A stretch of DNA of 64,000 nucleotides from Chondrus crispus (GCF_000350225.1 NW_005178804.1:124001-188000), one strand, 5' to 3'; counted from the first letter of the stretch, positions 33,301 through 42,758 are shown. The notes: a model not told the origin generated them from the sequence alone. A program made the numbers and translations.

Positions 33301-34963
33301 AACGCGCGACGAACCAAGGGGCGACGACGAAGCCCCCGTTCTTCAAGGACCCAGTCCGTTCTGGGAGGAGAACGACGAGTTCGACGCCGTTGATCTCGAA
33401 CGCGCCGAAGAACCCGAAGTCGGGGCGCCCGCCTCCACGGTCGCTCCTCCGCAGGACGACCTACCGGCCCCTCTTACGTTTGAGGAGATCGCCGAGGAGC
33501 AACGCGTGGATGACTTCTGCCAAACCGTTTTGGCACGACAGTCAGAGTCCCGGGACTCCGCGTTCTTCGAGGACCACCAGGGGGTGCTCAAGCGGAGACA
33601 CCCCTTCGACCCTGATATCGTACAGGTGGTGGTACCTCAAACGCTCCGCGCCAGGCTCCTTCGCCTGTGCCACAACCCGGCCATCGCGGGACACCCGGGC
33701 CAGAACCGTATGTACTACGCGCTACGTCGCGAGTACTACTGGCCCCATCTCGCCGCAGATGTCGCCGCTACGGTGCGGGGGTGTCGGACGTGCGCGATGA
33801 ACCGGGTTAAGTTGCGGAAACACCTCAACCGTTTGAGGTTGTTCCCGGCAACTCGGCCGCTCGAGAGCCTGGCTATCGACATTCTGGGTCCGCTCCCCAA
33901 GACGAAGTCAGGAAAAAGGTTCCTGCTCGTAATTACCGACCGCTTCACTAAGCTTACGCAGGTCGTCGCGCTACGTACGATTACCGCATACGCCGTCGCA
34001 GTCGCGTTCTGCGACGCCTGGGTATTTAAGTACGGCGTCCCGCGCACGTTACTGTCGGATAACGGACCGCAGTTCAACGCCAAGTTCTTCCACAGCACGT
34101 GCCGGGTTCTCGGAATTACGAACCTATATACGTCGGCATACCATCCGCAGACGAACGGACAAGTCGAGCGATACAACCGGACGATCGCCTCAATGCTGCG
34201 CAACTACGTAGGCGAGCACCAAGACGACTGGGATGTGTACGTGGGGCCGCTTACGTATGCGTACAACTCCCACGTACATCGCACCACACGCACCACGCCG
34301 TTTGAGCTCGTGCTCAGCAGGCCACCGCCAGAGTTCTCCCTTCGAAGAGTCGATGATGGCGTTCCCCCTGCCGACAGGGGGAATCAGCGAGCTGAGTTCC
34401 TAAAAACGCTGGACGATACGATACAAAAAGCCTACGGAAGCTTGCGTCGGACCCAAGCACGATACAAACGCGACTTCGACAAGCGCGTTCGAAGAATTAA
34501 CGCACGTCTTAAGCCCGGGAATTACGTGTACCCGAACCCCTCCGATGGGGGGAAGACGTCGAACAAACTCGCATCACCGGCAGTCGGACCGTACCGAGTG
34601 CTCGCGAATGACAAACGCACCATCACGATCGACCGCGATGGTGTGACCGAGCGCGTCTCCGCAGACCGCTGCGTGTACTCACCCCCACCGGCGAACGAGC
34701 CTCGGGCGAGCACGACTACACCCAGTGACCTTGCCGTCAAGGTCAGGGAGGGGACGCAGTTCGCAGTAGAACGGCTGCTCAAGCACCGGGTCATGGAGGA
34801 TGGAACTCCGGAGTTCCTCATCAAGTGGGCGGATTACGACACGCCCACCTGGACCGCGCGGACTCACGTCCCAGAAGAGCTCGTGTCTCGCTACGCGAAA
34901 CGACTTCGAGTGCGCACCGGTAGGGACCTCATTTCGGACCTGAACGCGGACGTTCGGTCTTGA
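30383..34963 (+). CDS. pol: Pol polyprotein of element B: protease, RT, RNase H, integrase, chromodomain
   Basis: 1526 residues, uninterrupted. Basic linker (RRKRRRGQNRRRRPRRND, residues ~95-110), aspartic protease around residue 140 with VDTCSGYNL, RT from ~433 (FCVDYRRLN; FGLKGAPATFQ; YLDDVIVF ~636), RNase H (MIDTDASAYQLG ~784), HHCC integrase finger (~1096-1139), DDE core with LAIDILG (~1163), LLSDNGPQF (~1222) and QTNGQVERYNRT (~1256), and a chromodomain (~1460-1505, EFLIKWADYDTPTWTARTHVPEEL). It starts 140 bases after the gag stop, in the -1 frame. The ATG at 30383 is the first in frame; the element C equivalent is 50142. The order protease-RT-RH-IN is Ty3/gypsy. Confidence 0.95.
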   Translation: MPIQGGANVEASVSPTFGEDSTGTPVVPVMGNEKDGSTDDRKEQVDLQTPVRPREPTKCPPRTDSSTRGGITETRKPHDSGRRKRRRGQNRRRRPRRNDLAERVAPKMVDGIVCLMTSKIYNVLGSVATEGNAFKPHTIAVDTCSGYNLVRKADLPPDWTRFVIRDAPLPRLAGANSNPLRLTAVVRLAVRLRNTTFRIPFVVAEQLAVPVLLGTAFIDAHVRSIDIDGQKLELRHGGSVAIVDGKGKPTPPTRRHGRQTSRPDVRDEAPQAIRLARWVTIPAMSQARVRVTTAGRGLVFLEPKPSLQHRHGVRLTNGVAEVLPNQTFDVIVANFSLRERRLPKHTVVGYAKRNPLAILTPERRVAEGIAHALHLTDLTDQVGKAGAGRPSSDERTTVVKKGVVTDERPPQDQPTAEGTVPPQKKDPENPPMDWEKEIDLSYIDDDKLRGHVLEMLRKHSSLWSGALGTIRATEHRIPLEPGTKPIRSMPYRKGPAMREMVAKEVNKMLNAGVIEPASTEWASPVVLVPKKDGSLRFCVDYRRLNAKTAADSYPLPRMDDCIDSLGDAAVFTTLDCNSGYWQIPVAPEDRDKTTFTTHIGTFRHLRMPFGLKGAPATFQRALDIILSGVRWQICLVYLDDVIVFSRTHGEHAKHLDIVLSLLRSAGISLKLKKCSFFQPKVHYLGHVISPGKLSVADTAADAFKTFTFPRTLTQVRSFLGACNVYRRFVKGFAKIARPLTDMTRKDSDPDFYNPTEAQREAFENLKKSMIAPPILALPRYGRPYMIDTDASAYQLGCTLLQEHDQPNDWRPVGYWSYSLNDSERNYSATERECFAIVWAVRTLRPYVEGTKFTVRTDHDALRWLMSLTESSGRLTRWRLRLAEYDFTIQYRPGRVHQVPDALSRLVSPRVAGDPRPAIEVDDDIPTFDAGTTVRDVSNELADHVCTGNCDHEVEHVFATTRSQAGPRRRPRVRTRDEPRGDDEAPVLQGPSPFWEENDEFDAVDLERAEEPEVGAPASTVAPPQDDLPAPLTFEEIAEEQRVDDFCQTVLARQSESRDSAFFEDHQGVLKRRHPFDPDIVQVVVPQTLRARLLRLCHNPAIAGHPGQNRMYYALRREYYWPHLAADVAATVRGCRTCAMNRVKLRKHLNRLRLFPATRPLESLAIDILGPLPKTKSGKRFLLVITDRFTKLTQVVALRTITAYAVAVAFCDAWVFKYGVPRTLLSDNGPQFNAKFFHSTCRVLGITNLYTSAYHPQTNGQVERYNRTIASMLRNYVGEHQDDWDVYVGPLTYAYNSHVHRTTRTTPFELVLSRPPPEFSLRRVDDGVPPADRGNQRAEFLKTLDDTIQKAYGSLRRTQARYKRDFDKRVRRINARLKPGNYVYPNPSDGGKTSNKLASPAVGPYRVLANDKRTITIDRDGVTERVSADRCVYSPPPANEPRASTTTPSDLAVKVREGTQFAVERLLKHRVMEDGTPEFLIKWADYDTPTWTARTHVPEELVSRYAKRLRVRTGRDLISDLNADVRS

Positions 34964-36906
34964 GGAAGGGGCCCTCAACCGTTCCGGTACGGCTAAACGC
35001 AACCGTTTCGTTACGGTTATATGAGTCTCTCGCAATTGGAAGACAAGGAACGTCAGGAAGGATAGGCCCACGGACGATCGCCGACAAACGCGAGGCATGT
35101 CAATACGTATTGACAAGCAAGTTCAGGGTTACGAACACTCATCCACAACCGTCGAAGGAGGATGCAGTACGAAGGACGCCACGAAGAGCAAGGCGCTTCG
35201 CTGGTCTCTGCGCGCATTGGGACTAGACAGTACGTACTGTCTGACGAAAAAATGGCAGGCGACGGCGGTCTAGGAAGGAATGGTTAACGTAATAACCGAA
35301 GGGACGAAAGAGCAGTCTCTGTTAGTGGCAAAAACGCAGACAAAGCCCTCACCGAGAGGACGCGCGCAATGGGCTCGAAGATGCGCGCCGGTACGCGAGA
35401 GTACGCGTAGGCGAGAGGTGGAGGGTTCGGACGAACGGCCGGGAGCACGGGCCCTATAGGGCTCGCTGCACTGCAGCGCCAGTCCGCTACGGTACACTCA
35501 AAATAATGGGGGGCGTATGACAGCGCACCAATCACGGAGTGTGATTTAATTTTTGCTGAAATTATTTTGGCGGGAAAATTGGCCAAATTTTGAGGTGGTT
35601 TTTTTGGGATGATTGGATCAAGGGCTCAGAGCTGTTGCTGTGCGCGCACGCGCGCGCACAGGTGCACGCCGCTCATACGCCTGACAGCAAGCACCGGCGC
35701 CGGTGTCAATCCGCCACCAACTGCGAAGAAAATAACGAAAAAAGAGGGAGCGCGCGCGACAGACGCCACTCACGTGCGCAAAGGTGCGCACGCGCCGCAT
35801 GAGGGCCACGCAATACATGGCGGGCCGACCCGCCATGGCTGTTGTACTCGGCTCCTCGGACGGTGGTATGGGAGCAAGCACCGTACACGGACCCCTCCCT
35901 CACTCCCGGAGGGAAGACGGACCCGACAACAGCTGTTACCATCGAGGAGGACGTCCCCTCGAGAAGCGCGCACGCCACTCGGCTCCCTTGTAGTAGCCTT
36001 TCCTCCCGCAACCGCGTACTGCGCAGGCGACCCGAACGGCACGGCGCCGTCAAGCTGGCACCAAAGTGGTAAGGCGGCACGGACAGGAAGTCGACAAGGG
36101 GACCGGGCGTGAGGGGAGGAAGGGGTACGGCCCCCTTTCGGAAGCCCAAATACGGAGGGAGGGACGGCTCTCCCTACGCCCCTAGAAGGCCGACCCTAAC
36201 CCCCGCCGACGACCAAGCCAGGCAACCACAGTTCCGGCAAGGAGGAGGGTGAGTCCAAGGGCACTGCTCCTCGACGTCCCTGCCCCACACGGACGAGGCA
36301 GCATCCGTGCGCGCGGTAGCACGGCAGAAGGCGGTACGACCCACTGTCCGTTTGGAGCATCAGCTCTGTCGCGTGACTTAGCCCGTGCCCCGGGGAACTG
36401 GCGTCCCGCGCCGTAGGGAGGACGCTCAGAGAAGGAGTCGAGCGCGAAGGAAGGAATTGAGGGGGGCACCACCAGACGACCGGCGACGAGATCACGGACT
36501 CGAATCGCGTAAGGGAAAGCTCCAAGGCCAGCAAGGACGAGCCACACGGAGCAACCTGCTCCCTACTGCGAACGTGGATGCTACTTCGCATGGCGAACGG
36601 TCCGTCCGGCTCGTGGGTCCTGTAGGGCATCCGCGGAAGGAGGAGTGCAGTACCGGTCGGTCGTGACGAGCTCAGCGCTCCTCATGAACGGAGGATGCAT
36701 GCCACGCGTCTCCCTGCCTACGCCGATTCCGCATGCACGGGGAAGGGCCCCCGTGGAGATGATACTTTCTCTTATCGTATACGCGCCCCGTATGCTGTCG
36801 TAACGACCGGATGAGCAAGGAAGCAAAAAGGGGCCCTAAGTGGCTTTACGAAGATCGGAGTGATCAAGGGGGAAAGAGGCACCGCACGAAGGGGGACAGC
36901 GCTGTA
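34964..36906. other. Spacer of element B between pol and antisense ORF
   Basis: Non-coding as far as I can tell. It holds the pol-end/polypurine copy at 34939-34975, an E2F-type site at 35565-35578 near a CCAAT (35528), an alternating purine-pyrimidine run (35641-35661), and a stretch (35701-35770) conserved in A. A minus-strand open frame at 36182-36547 has a hydrophobic C-terminal segment (LGLTLLLAGTVVAWLG followed by RRR) but lacks an ATG and has no counterpart in A. Confidence 0.6.
35565..35578. promoter_or_regulatory. E2F-type consensus site in the spacer of element B
   Basis: TTTTGGCGGGAAAA matches the canonical E2F/DP binding consensus. CCAAT lies about 35 bases away. The same site is in element D at 59883-59896. 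Function is inference. Confidence 0.4.
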
Positions 36907-39435
36907 TTAGCGGTTCGTACCGCCAGGAGGAGCCGCCGACCCCAGAACGTAAGTGCTCGGAGGACAGTAGCTAGGATGACGGGGCGTCTCCGTCGCCACC
37001 TCATCGCGAGGGGGCATCACCACCTCGACGTGACGAGGCCAAGGGTGCGGAGGAACTACGGGCGCAACCATCTCGCCGACTGGAGGGGGAACGTACGCCC
37101 TCCCCTCATAAGGGTCCGGAATCCTCGGACGCGGCACGGAACCGGACGAAGGGTGCATGGCGGAGAGAGATCGGAGAGTGTCACGCTCACGGCGGTAGCG
37201 ATCTCGCTCAGTAACCGCACGTTCCAAAGCGCCTTCCTGACGAAGGGAGGACTCCCGTAAGTCCCCCAGTTCACTCTGTAGCTGACGTAGCTGAGAAGAA
37301 AGGGCAGCGCGTTCATCCCCAAGGCGACACGCCTCTGCGCTACGAGCCAGGTACCAACCAGCCAGCGTACTGAGGAGGCTACTCACGCGCCAAGTTCGGT
37401 CGACCGAGTTCCCCAAGGCCAGCACAAGATCAGGGAAGGCCCTGATTTCGTCTCTCGTTATCGTGAAGTGCTGAATAGAGGCGCCGCCGGGGATGTTTAG
37501 AGGAGGGAGTGACGGAGTTGGAGACCCCACCGCGACGCCTTGACTCGCATCGAACGCGGGAGGGGCGCGGAAGGGATTCGCCCCCACATGTAGGGGGGTA
37601 GTCGGCTCTCCGTCTAAGTCCCTGTAACGTTTCCTGCGGGCTTCCCGCACCGCCGATCCAACTCCGGCGCCGCCGCGGTACGTCCAGCTGGCGGGTGGAT
37701 TAGGGCGTGCCACGAAGGCGTCCGCACGACGGTCGTATGCCAGAAACGTGCTGCGCAGGTTGGTCGTATAGTCCGTCCAGGGACGGTGGTTGCGTTCCGG
37801 CACGTCCAAGGAGCGGTGCATCAGGTCAAGGACAAAAGAGTAGGACCACGACACGTGCTGCGTACCGTGTTCAAGTGGATGCAACGCGACGTCAGGGAGC
37901 TCCGGAGCGACCCTACCAAGAAAAGACAGTACCGAACCGGGCTGTACGAAGACCCTCCCGTTGATGGAAACCTCGTTCATAAAAGCGTTTCCGACCGACC
38001 AAGCCCACTCTCGCTCCACGTTATCGAGGAGGACCTCGTGAGCGGGGTGGTGTCGGTCCGAGCAAGCATAGCCGAAATGCTTGAGGGCGTAGGGGAGTAA
38101 GACGTGTACTCCCAAGGAAGGAAAAGCCTCCCGTATCGACGTGGGTAATTCAGGGAAGTCGTCCGTCGACAACCCACGTTCGAACGATGCAGACCGCAAA
38201 ACGCGGCCGTCCGCCTCGCTCGCTTGGCGATAAGCAGACCAATCATGCGGGGCTAGGGCAATCGAATGGAGTCTCATTAAGGAACAGGCAGACTTCTGCA
38301 GTGCCGCACGCGTTCTCGAGTACGCATATGGCCGGGGGCTCACGTACAGTCCCGCCACCTCTGCAAGTACAAACCGTTGAGGACCCCGGGGGCCGGGGTG
38401 GAACATATACGTCGCCATGCGATCAACATACTCCGCCTCTTCTATACTGTATACGAATGTTCTGTCACTGGGGATTTCATCTGGTAGCTGGTATGGGGCA
38501 CCGGTCCCCTCGGCCAGCAAACGTCCCAAGGCAAGCGAGGCCTCTTCGATCAGGCCCTCTGCGTATATGAGACGGATACGTAACAGGTCGGGACGTACCC
38601 GACCCTGCGAGAGGATCTCGCCGACGGTGATCCCTGATCGAGCGTAACGACGCCATGCGTACCTTAGACGACCAAGAGGAAGTGGCGTCGATCGCTCGAG
38701 GGGTACGCCCAACCACTGCGTCGTGGTTGCTGCGTCCTCCTGGGCTATACAACGGATATCCCGAGACGCCTCGGGCGGTGTCCCGGGGCGCCGACAGCTC
38801 CCATAAGCGCCATACGACCCCTCCGCGGGCTCGTACGCCGCGCTCCCCCGCCCCGACGACGGGGCCTCACCATTCCGCTCCACCCCAACGTTGGACTGCG
38901 CAGCGGCGACGGAAGCCACTGCAGGGGCGGCACCCAACTCCGTGGACAACGTAGTCTCACGGGACCGCCGCCCTTGCTGGAACGGCGGAAGGGAGGAGAC
39001 CACGGGCGTAATCGACGCGTCTTGGAGCGGAGATGCCTCTTGCCTTGCCGTGGAACCTTGGGAACGGACCGGCCCTTCGACAGCTGATGCAACGATTGCG
39101 AAGCGAGACGGCTCACAGTGCAAGGGGTCTGTTCCCGCTAGGGCCCCAGTCGGCGGGGAACCTGCCATGACAACGAGAAGGGGGGAGCCGACGGGCCCGG
39201 TTGCGCGTACGATAATCAGAGAAAACAAACGCGAAGAGGGGATCAAGCAGAAATAGGGGTCAGCACGGGATGTGGAGAAGAGAAGGGGACCGGCCAGCAC
39301 GCGCATAGGCCACCGTCCGGGAAAAGAGGGGCGTGACGATGGAACGCGATCGCGAGAGGTACGCGGAGGGCTCGAGACGACTACAAGCTCGGACATTTCC
39401 GCTCCCCTCAAGCACATGTGGACGCGGACGTCCAC
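36907..39435 (-). CDS. Antisense ORF of element B (up to 842 residues), unknown function
   Basis: Uninterrupted on the strand opposite gag-pol, starting beside the 3' polypurine tract. The conserved start is probably the ATG at 39168 (MAGSPPTG), which aligns with MADSTSTP in A, so the protein would be 753 residues. Domains: Ser/Pro-rich N-terminus; conserved core (TTQWLG; LRYAWR; RPDLLRI; PYQLPDEIPSDRT; RFVLAEVAGLYVSPR; KHFGYACSDRHHPAH; EREWAWSVG; NHRPWTDYTTN); basic ARRKRYRDLD; a coiled coil (ALSSQLRQLQSELGDLRESS to RDRYRRERDTLRSL); and a C-terminal Pro/Tyr motif (PSYCPPSTYVLGS). No known family comes to mind. By location and build it recalls antisense regulators of other LTR elements, which is only an analogy. 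Confidence 0.8.
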   Translation of the reverse strand: MDVRVHMCLRGAEMSELVVVSSPPRTSRDRVPSSRPSFPGRWPMRVLAGPLLFSTSRADPYFCLIPSSRLFSLIIVRATGPVGSPLLVVMAGSPPTGALAGTDPLHCEPSRFAIVASAVEGPVRSQGSTARQEASPLQDASITPVVSSLPPFQQGRRSRETTLSTELGAAPAVASVAAAQSNVGVERNGEAPSSGRGSAAYEPAEGSYGAYGSCRRPGTPPEASRDIRCIAQEDAATTTQWLGVPLERSTPLPLGRLRYAWRRYARSGITVGEILSQGRVRPDLLRIRLIYAEGLIEEASLALGRLLAEGTGAPYQLPDEIPSDRTFVYSIEEAEYVDRMATYMFHPGPRGPQRFVLAEVAGLYVSPRPYAYSRTRAALQKSACSLMRLHSIALAPHDWSAYRQASEADGRVLRSASFERGLSTDDFPELPTSIREAFPSLGVHVLLPYALKHFGYACSDRHHPAHEVLLDNVEREWAWSVGNAFMNEVSINGRVFVQPGSVLSFLGRVAPELPDVALHPLEHGTQHVSWSYSFVLDLMHRSLDVPERNHRPWTDYTTNLRSTFLAYDRRADAFVARPNPPASWTYRGGAGVGSAVREARRKRYRDLDGEPTTPLHVGANPFRAPPAFDASQGVAVGSPTPSLPPLNIPGGASIQHFTITRDEIRAFPDLVLALGNSVDRTWRVSSLLSTLAGWYLARSAEACRLGDERAALSSQLRQLQSELGDLRESSLRQEGALERAVTERDRYRRERDTLRSLSAMHPSSGSVPRPRIPDPYEGRAYVPPPVGEMVAPVVPPHPWPRHVEVVMPPRDEVATETPRHPSYCPPSTYVLGSAAPPGGTNR

Positions 39436-39436
39436 G

Positions 39437-39453
39437 CTTGAGGGGGGGGGTGG
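39437..39453 (+). promoter_or_regulatory. Polypurine tract of element B
   Basis: CTTGAGGGGGGGGGTGG directly before the 3' LTR start at 39454. The preceding ggacgcggacgtcc repeats the last codons of pol. Confidence 0.85.
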
Positions 39454-40072
39454 TGTAGTATAACTACAAAAGAATTAGATTAGAAATTGGATCCGGCTCT
39501 GTAAGGCACGAACCTTACAGACAGCCGGTACCACACGTGTACGGGGGCACGCGCCCCCACGTGTACTATACGTTTACGACACGTATACAGTCAGCCCCGT
39601 CGGCTGACAGTGCCGACTACAGTAGTGCCCCATAGTACAGTACGTACTGTACTAAGTTACGATAGACTAATTGTACATTAAATGACGGAGCGGACCGGCG
39701 GCGGCGAGGGGGACAAGCACGGACTTGTCCACGACCGACCGCCTAGGTCTGACTTCCAGCTTATCCTAAGGAAGCTTCCGTTAGCTACCTTAAGGCGAGA
39801 CCGAGCGCGGGTAGAGGACGCGCGAGCACGCGAGCGAGCCTAGATCCACCTCCGCCCGTCAGCGCTGGAACGTAACCCAGCGCTGCTCCGGGGCGTCGAG
39901 GCGTAGATCGGCCCGCGCGTGTGCGCGTCCTCCCCCCGATCCCGCTCTACCACGCTACCCGGGCCCGTGCTCCGGTTTCGTTAGCTGGTCCGACTTCCCC
40001 CGTCTTCTCGTACGTACGGGTCTTCCAGGACTAAGCATACACCCCTATCCGTTTAGGGGTGTTTATGCTACA
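39454..40072 (+). repeat. 3' LTR of element B
   Basis: 619 bp, TGTAGTATAAC...ATGCTACA. It lacks the 35-bp duplication of the 5' LTR. It matches the 3' LTR of D (55390-56008) more closely than B's own 5' LTR, as expected if B and D exchanged ends. Confidence 0.93.
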
Positions 40073-40943
40073 GCGGGAGGAGCTGGCCGGGCGCCCCATG
40101 GTACCACGGAAGCCAACTACCGCCATTCACTCCGACGCAGCAGACGTCGGTTGGGGTGGTACGCTCAATTCGCAAGACTTGCGTCCTGGTGTATCGAGAC
40201 AGTGGCAGGCTCAAGGCATCTGGAGTTGGCAAGACCGAGTCGAGAGCATCAGCTACAGGGAGCTAAAGGCGATACGCCTCCTATTGACAGGCAGCTTGGG
40301 CAAGCGTGTAGTACAAGAAGGACACAAGAATGTTCTCCTGCACGTGGACAACCAAGCTGTGGTTCATATCACGAACTCCTTTGTCTCGGCAAGTCGCCCG
40401 ATGATGCGGGAGCTACGTCGATTGAAGGTCGTGCTGGAGCGGCTAGGTGTCCAGATCCGATCCGAATGGATTCCGTCGGTGGCCAATCGGTTCGCAGACG
40501 CCCTGTCGCGACGCTTCCCACGCGGCGACTTGCAGATCCGACGGCAGCTGCGGCGTTCCGTTCAGGCTGGAATGCAAGCGCCAACCGATGTGTTCCCGTA
40601 CCGTCCGGCAGGGGAACACCCAGTCCAGCTCCGGCGGCAAACGTACGCAGAGCTGGCATCGTCGTGGTCGGAGACAGAGGTCAGGTTCCTATGCCCACCG
40701 GTGGATCTTCTTCACGCAACTGTGCACAAGCTGCGGACGACTCAGGCACCCACAGTGTTGCTGATGCCAGACTGGCCACATCAGCCGTGGCATGCGGCAG
40801 CGATGCAGCTGGCATCGCCAGTCGAGGTGCTGGCATGCTCGGCTCAAGAGGTATGGTCGGGACACCGGAACATCAACGAGAAGTGGAAGGTCCTAATGTT
40901 GGACGTCAACCTCGAACAAGCGCACGGGCAGCGCATCGCATGA
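40073..40943 (+). pseudogene. DIRS-like RNase H (C-terminal part of RT-RH ORF), 5' truncated
   Basis: The element-derived frame is open from 40073 to the TGA at 40941-40943. RNase H signature in order: HSDAADVGWGG, ISYRELKAI, LHVDNQAVVHI and RSEWIPSVANRFADALSR. Then comes the linker typical of DIRS pol C-termini, with LLMPDWPHQPWHAA. The RT domain should lie upstream but is replaced by the element B LTR at 40072. No stop falls inside the remaining part, so truncation is the only visible defect. Confidence 0.8.
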
Positions 40944-42010
40944 CAGCGGCCGATGAAGCGGTGCGTCGGATTGGGACAATGTCGGCCACAGATGGGCTGC
41001 TTCGCTCGGCCTTGTTACTGCGATAGTACGCCTGGAGCTCTCGTACTAATGCTACTCGGAGTTCTCAATGGAGAGCTTGGGTCCTTTTCTGCGAAGCTGA
41101 GGACCGACCCGTCTTGCCTGTCACTGAAGCTCACCTGGTAGCGTTCATTGGATGGCTGGCGGCGGAGCGGGAGGCGGGACGCCGTGCAGTATCGAGCACA
41201 TCCATTCCGCAGTACCTAAGTGCAGTGAGGCAGATGCAACTACACGCGTTGGGGGTCGCGGTGCCGGACTTTCCGCTTGTCCCGGCTGTAGCACGCGCCT
41301 ATGCACGCTGGGAAGAAGAGAGATTCCCCCAACGTGAGGTGCGCTGCGGAGTCCCAGCAGACGTCATGCAGCGGATATGGGGCTTAGGCATGTGCACGAC
41401 CTCCCCCTCCATTTTACGTGATGCTTCTTGCTGTCTCTTTGCGTACTGCATGAACGGACTCCGTGAGAGCTCTGTACTCTCGCTACTAGCCGAGCATGTG
41501 ACCTGTGCGGATCACGTCGTCACTGCTCGGCTGTCAGTCGTGAAGGGGAGACAGGCGAGTCAAGTTCCATTGGTCTCATACCACCGCTGGGACGATCTGC
41601 CATCACCGATAGATCTTTGGATCAGGTGGCGACATGCGCGCGGCAACCACGTGAGGTTCTTTGCGCTCGAGGGGGAAGGTACTGCGCTGTCTTCCGGGGC
41701 CATGACGCGGTCCCTTCATCAATGTCTCGCTCTGGTCGGGGCCGGTCCTCCGCCTGGGGGAAAGTTCACCTCGCACTCCCTAAGGATTGGGGCGCACACC
41801 GAGCAGGTGTTGCTCGGAATTCCGATGGAGGTGCGGCTGTCGCGTTTTGGATGAGGACCCAGGAGCGACGAGATGGCAGCTCTTTATTTTGACCGCACAA
41901 TTCGAGTATCCTCCGCATCATTCTGGATATTCGGTCCTGGCTGTTCCTCTGCTTCGCACGCTCCGACCATGACCGCTGCCAGCCCGCCTGTCGGCGGGCC
42001 GTCGTCGTGA
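40940..42010 (+). pseudogene. Tyrosine recombinase of the DIRS-like element, two in-frame stops
   Basis: The ATG at 40940 overlaps the RNase H stop (ATGA). A core-binding-like N-terminal part (SSQWRAWVLFCEAE, LVAFIGWLA, IPQYLSAVRQM) is followed by the catalytic domain: Arg in CMNGLRESS, the H-x-x-R motif in SHSLRIGAHT, and the nucleophile Tyr probably in ALYFDRT. Stops: TAG at 41024-41026 (likely from CAG) and TGA at 41852-41854 in RFG-stop-GPRSDE, where Trp is expected. The second stop removes the catalytic Tyr. The final stop is 42008-42010. Confidence 0.8.
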
Positions 42011-42644
42011 CTTTGCACGCCTCCGGATTCATCCTACGTTCTGAAGTGTTGGAAGTTTCGTCTTGTGTAGACAAGTTTATGCTGATGAAAGAGACTATCT
42101 AAATAGCGAGGATGACCACTGTGGTGGCATGACACGATGCGTACGATGGTGTAAGCCTTCAGTTGCCACGTGTGGCTGTTTGTGGTGTAAGAATAGTTTA
42201 CACCTGCAAGTACGGCGCTGGCGCCGTTGACTGTCTACAAGTGGCGTTCGGGACCCGCTGTTTTGCGACGGCGGGCATGTCTCTCTCTTTCCCCGTCCCT
42301 CCCTCCCTTGGAGCCTCCACTACCTGCCTCTCTCTTTATTGTTGCGGTTTTTTTTATGATGTGTTTTGCCAAGCAACCACAGTAGAAACAAGGGAACTGT
42401 AAGCAAGTCTGGTTCCGGCTTCGTATAAATAGGGAAACGGAATGTCACGGGAGCGGGTGGGATGGGTATCCCCCAAGGGAGGGGGGTGTGGAGGAAGCCG
42501 CGACGTGGTCGCGAGTTCGATCCCCCCCCCCACTTTTAGGTAATTGTGTTTGATTCTATGTGGTAGGCACTCCCTGATTCGGGAGATGGCCGTGGGTACT
42601 CCGCCACATACTTGCTACAGTCTTTTGATTAAACCAAAATTGTT
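42011..42644. other. Spacer after the DIRS-like element
   Basis: No gene found. It may include the 3' terminal repeats of the DIRS-like element, which I could not delimit. It has a C-homopolymer at about 42521-42532 and a TATA-like tataaata near 42425. Confidence 0.5.
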
Positions 42645-42758
42645 TCACCCGGCTACGAGGTGTGATAACGCTCGAGAGCTATGATATGAGCACGAGGCAT
42701 AGCCGAGTGCTCAATATCATAGCTCGAGAGCAGTTATCACACCGACGTAGCTGGGTGA
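42645..42758. repeat. 114-bp fold-back palindrome
   Basis: Nested complementary arms: tcaccc/gggtga, gctacg/cgtagc, ggtgtgataac/gttatcacacc, and gagctatgatat/atatcatagctc with gagcac/gtgctc, around a loop of about 11 bases (gaggcatagcc). It could be a non-autonomous DNA element or the end of one. Confidence 0.8.

Larger units (their letters stand above)
26942..40072 (+). mobile_element. Ty3/gypsy element B, full length and apparently intact
   Basis: 5' LTR 26942-27595, primer-binding site, gag, pol, spacer, antisense ORF (minus strand), polypurine tract and 3' LTR 39454-40072. All three long ORFs are uninterrupted. Flanks differ (GCAAC left, GCGGG right). The left pentamer recurs, inverted, beside element D. 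It is the best candidate in the window for a recently active copy, though the 5' LTR carries a 35-bp duplication absent from the 3' LTR. Confidence 0.93.
40073..42010 (+). mobile_element. DIRS-like (tyrosine recombinase) retroelement, 3' part
   Basis: An RNase H domain and a tyrosine recombinase in overlapping frames, as in DIRS-group retrotransposons. The RT part is missing because the sequence starts at the LTR of B. Both remaining ORFs look old, and the recombinase has two in-frame stops. Confidence 0.8.

Noticed and set aside
36182..36547. Second antisense gene with a C-terminal membrane segment (also 58915-59280)
   Set aside because: The frame begins with GTG after a stop and has no ATG or counterpart in element A. 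Identity between B and D is uninformative because they are recent copies.
34964..36906. Envelope-like third ORF after pol in element B
   Set aside because: No sense-strand ORF of useful length lies there; the long ORF in this region is antisense and has no signal peptide or fusion-like segment.
42470..42540. Possible tRNA gene (gttcgatcc box-B-like motif)
   Set aside because: The bases around it do not form a T-arm or acceptor stem, and no A-box at the right spacing is seen.
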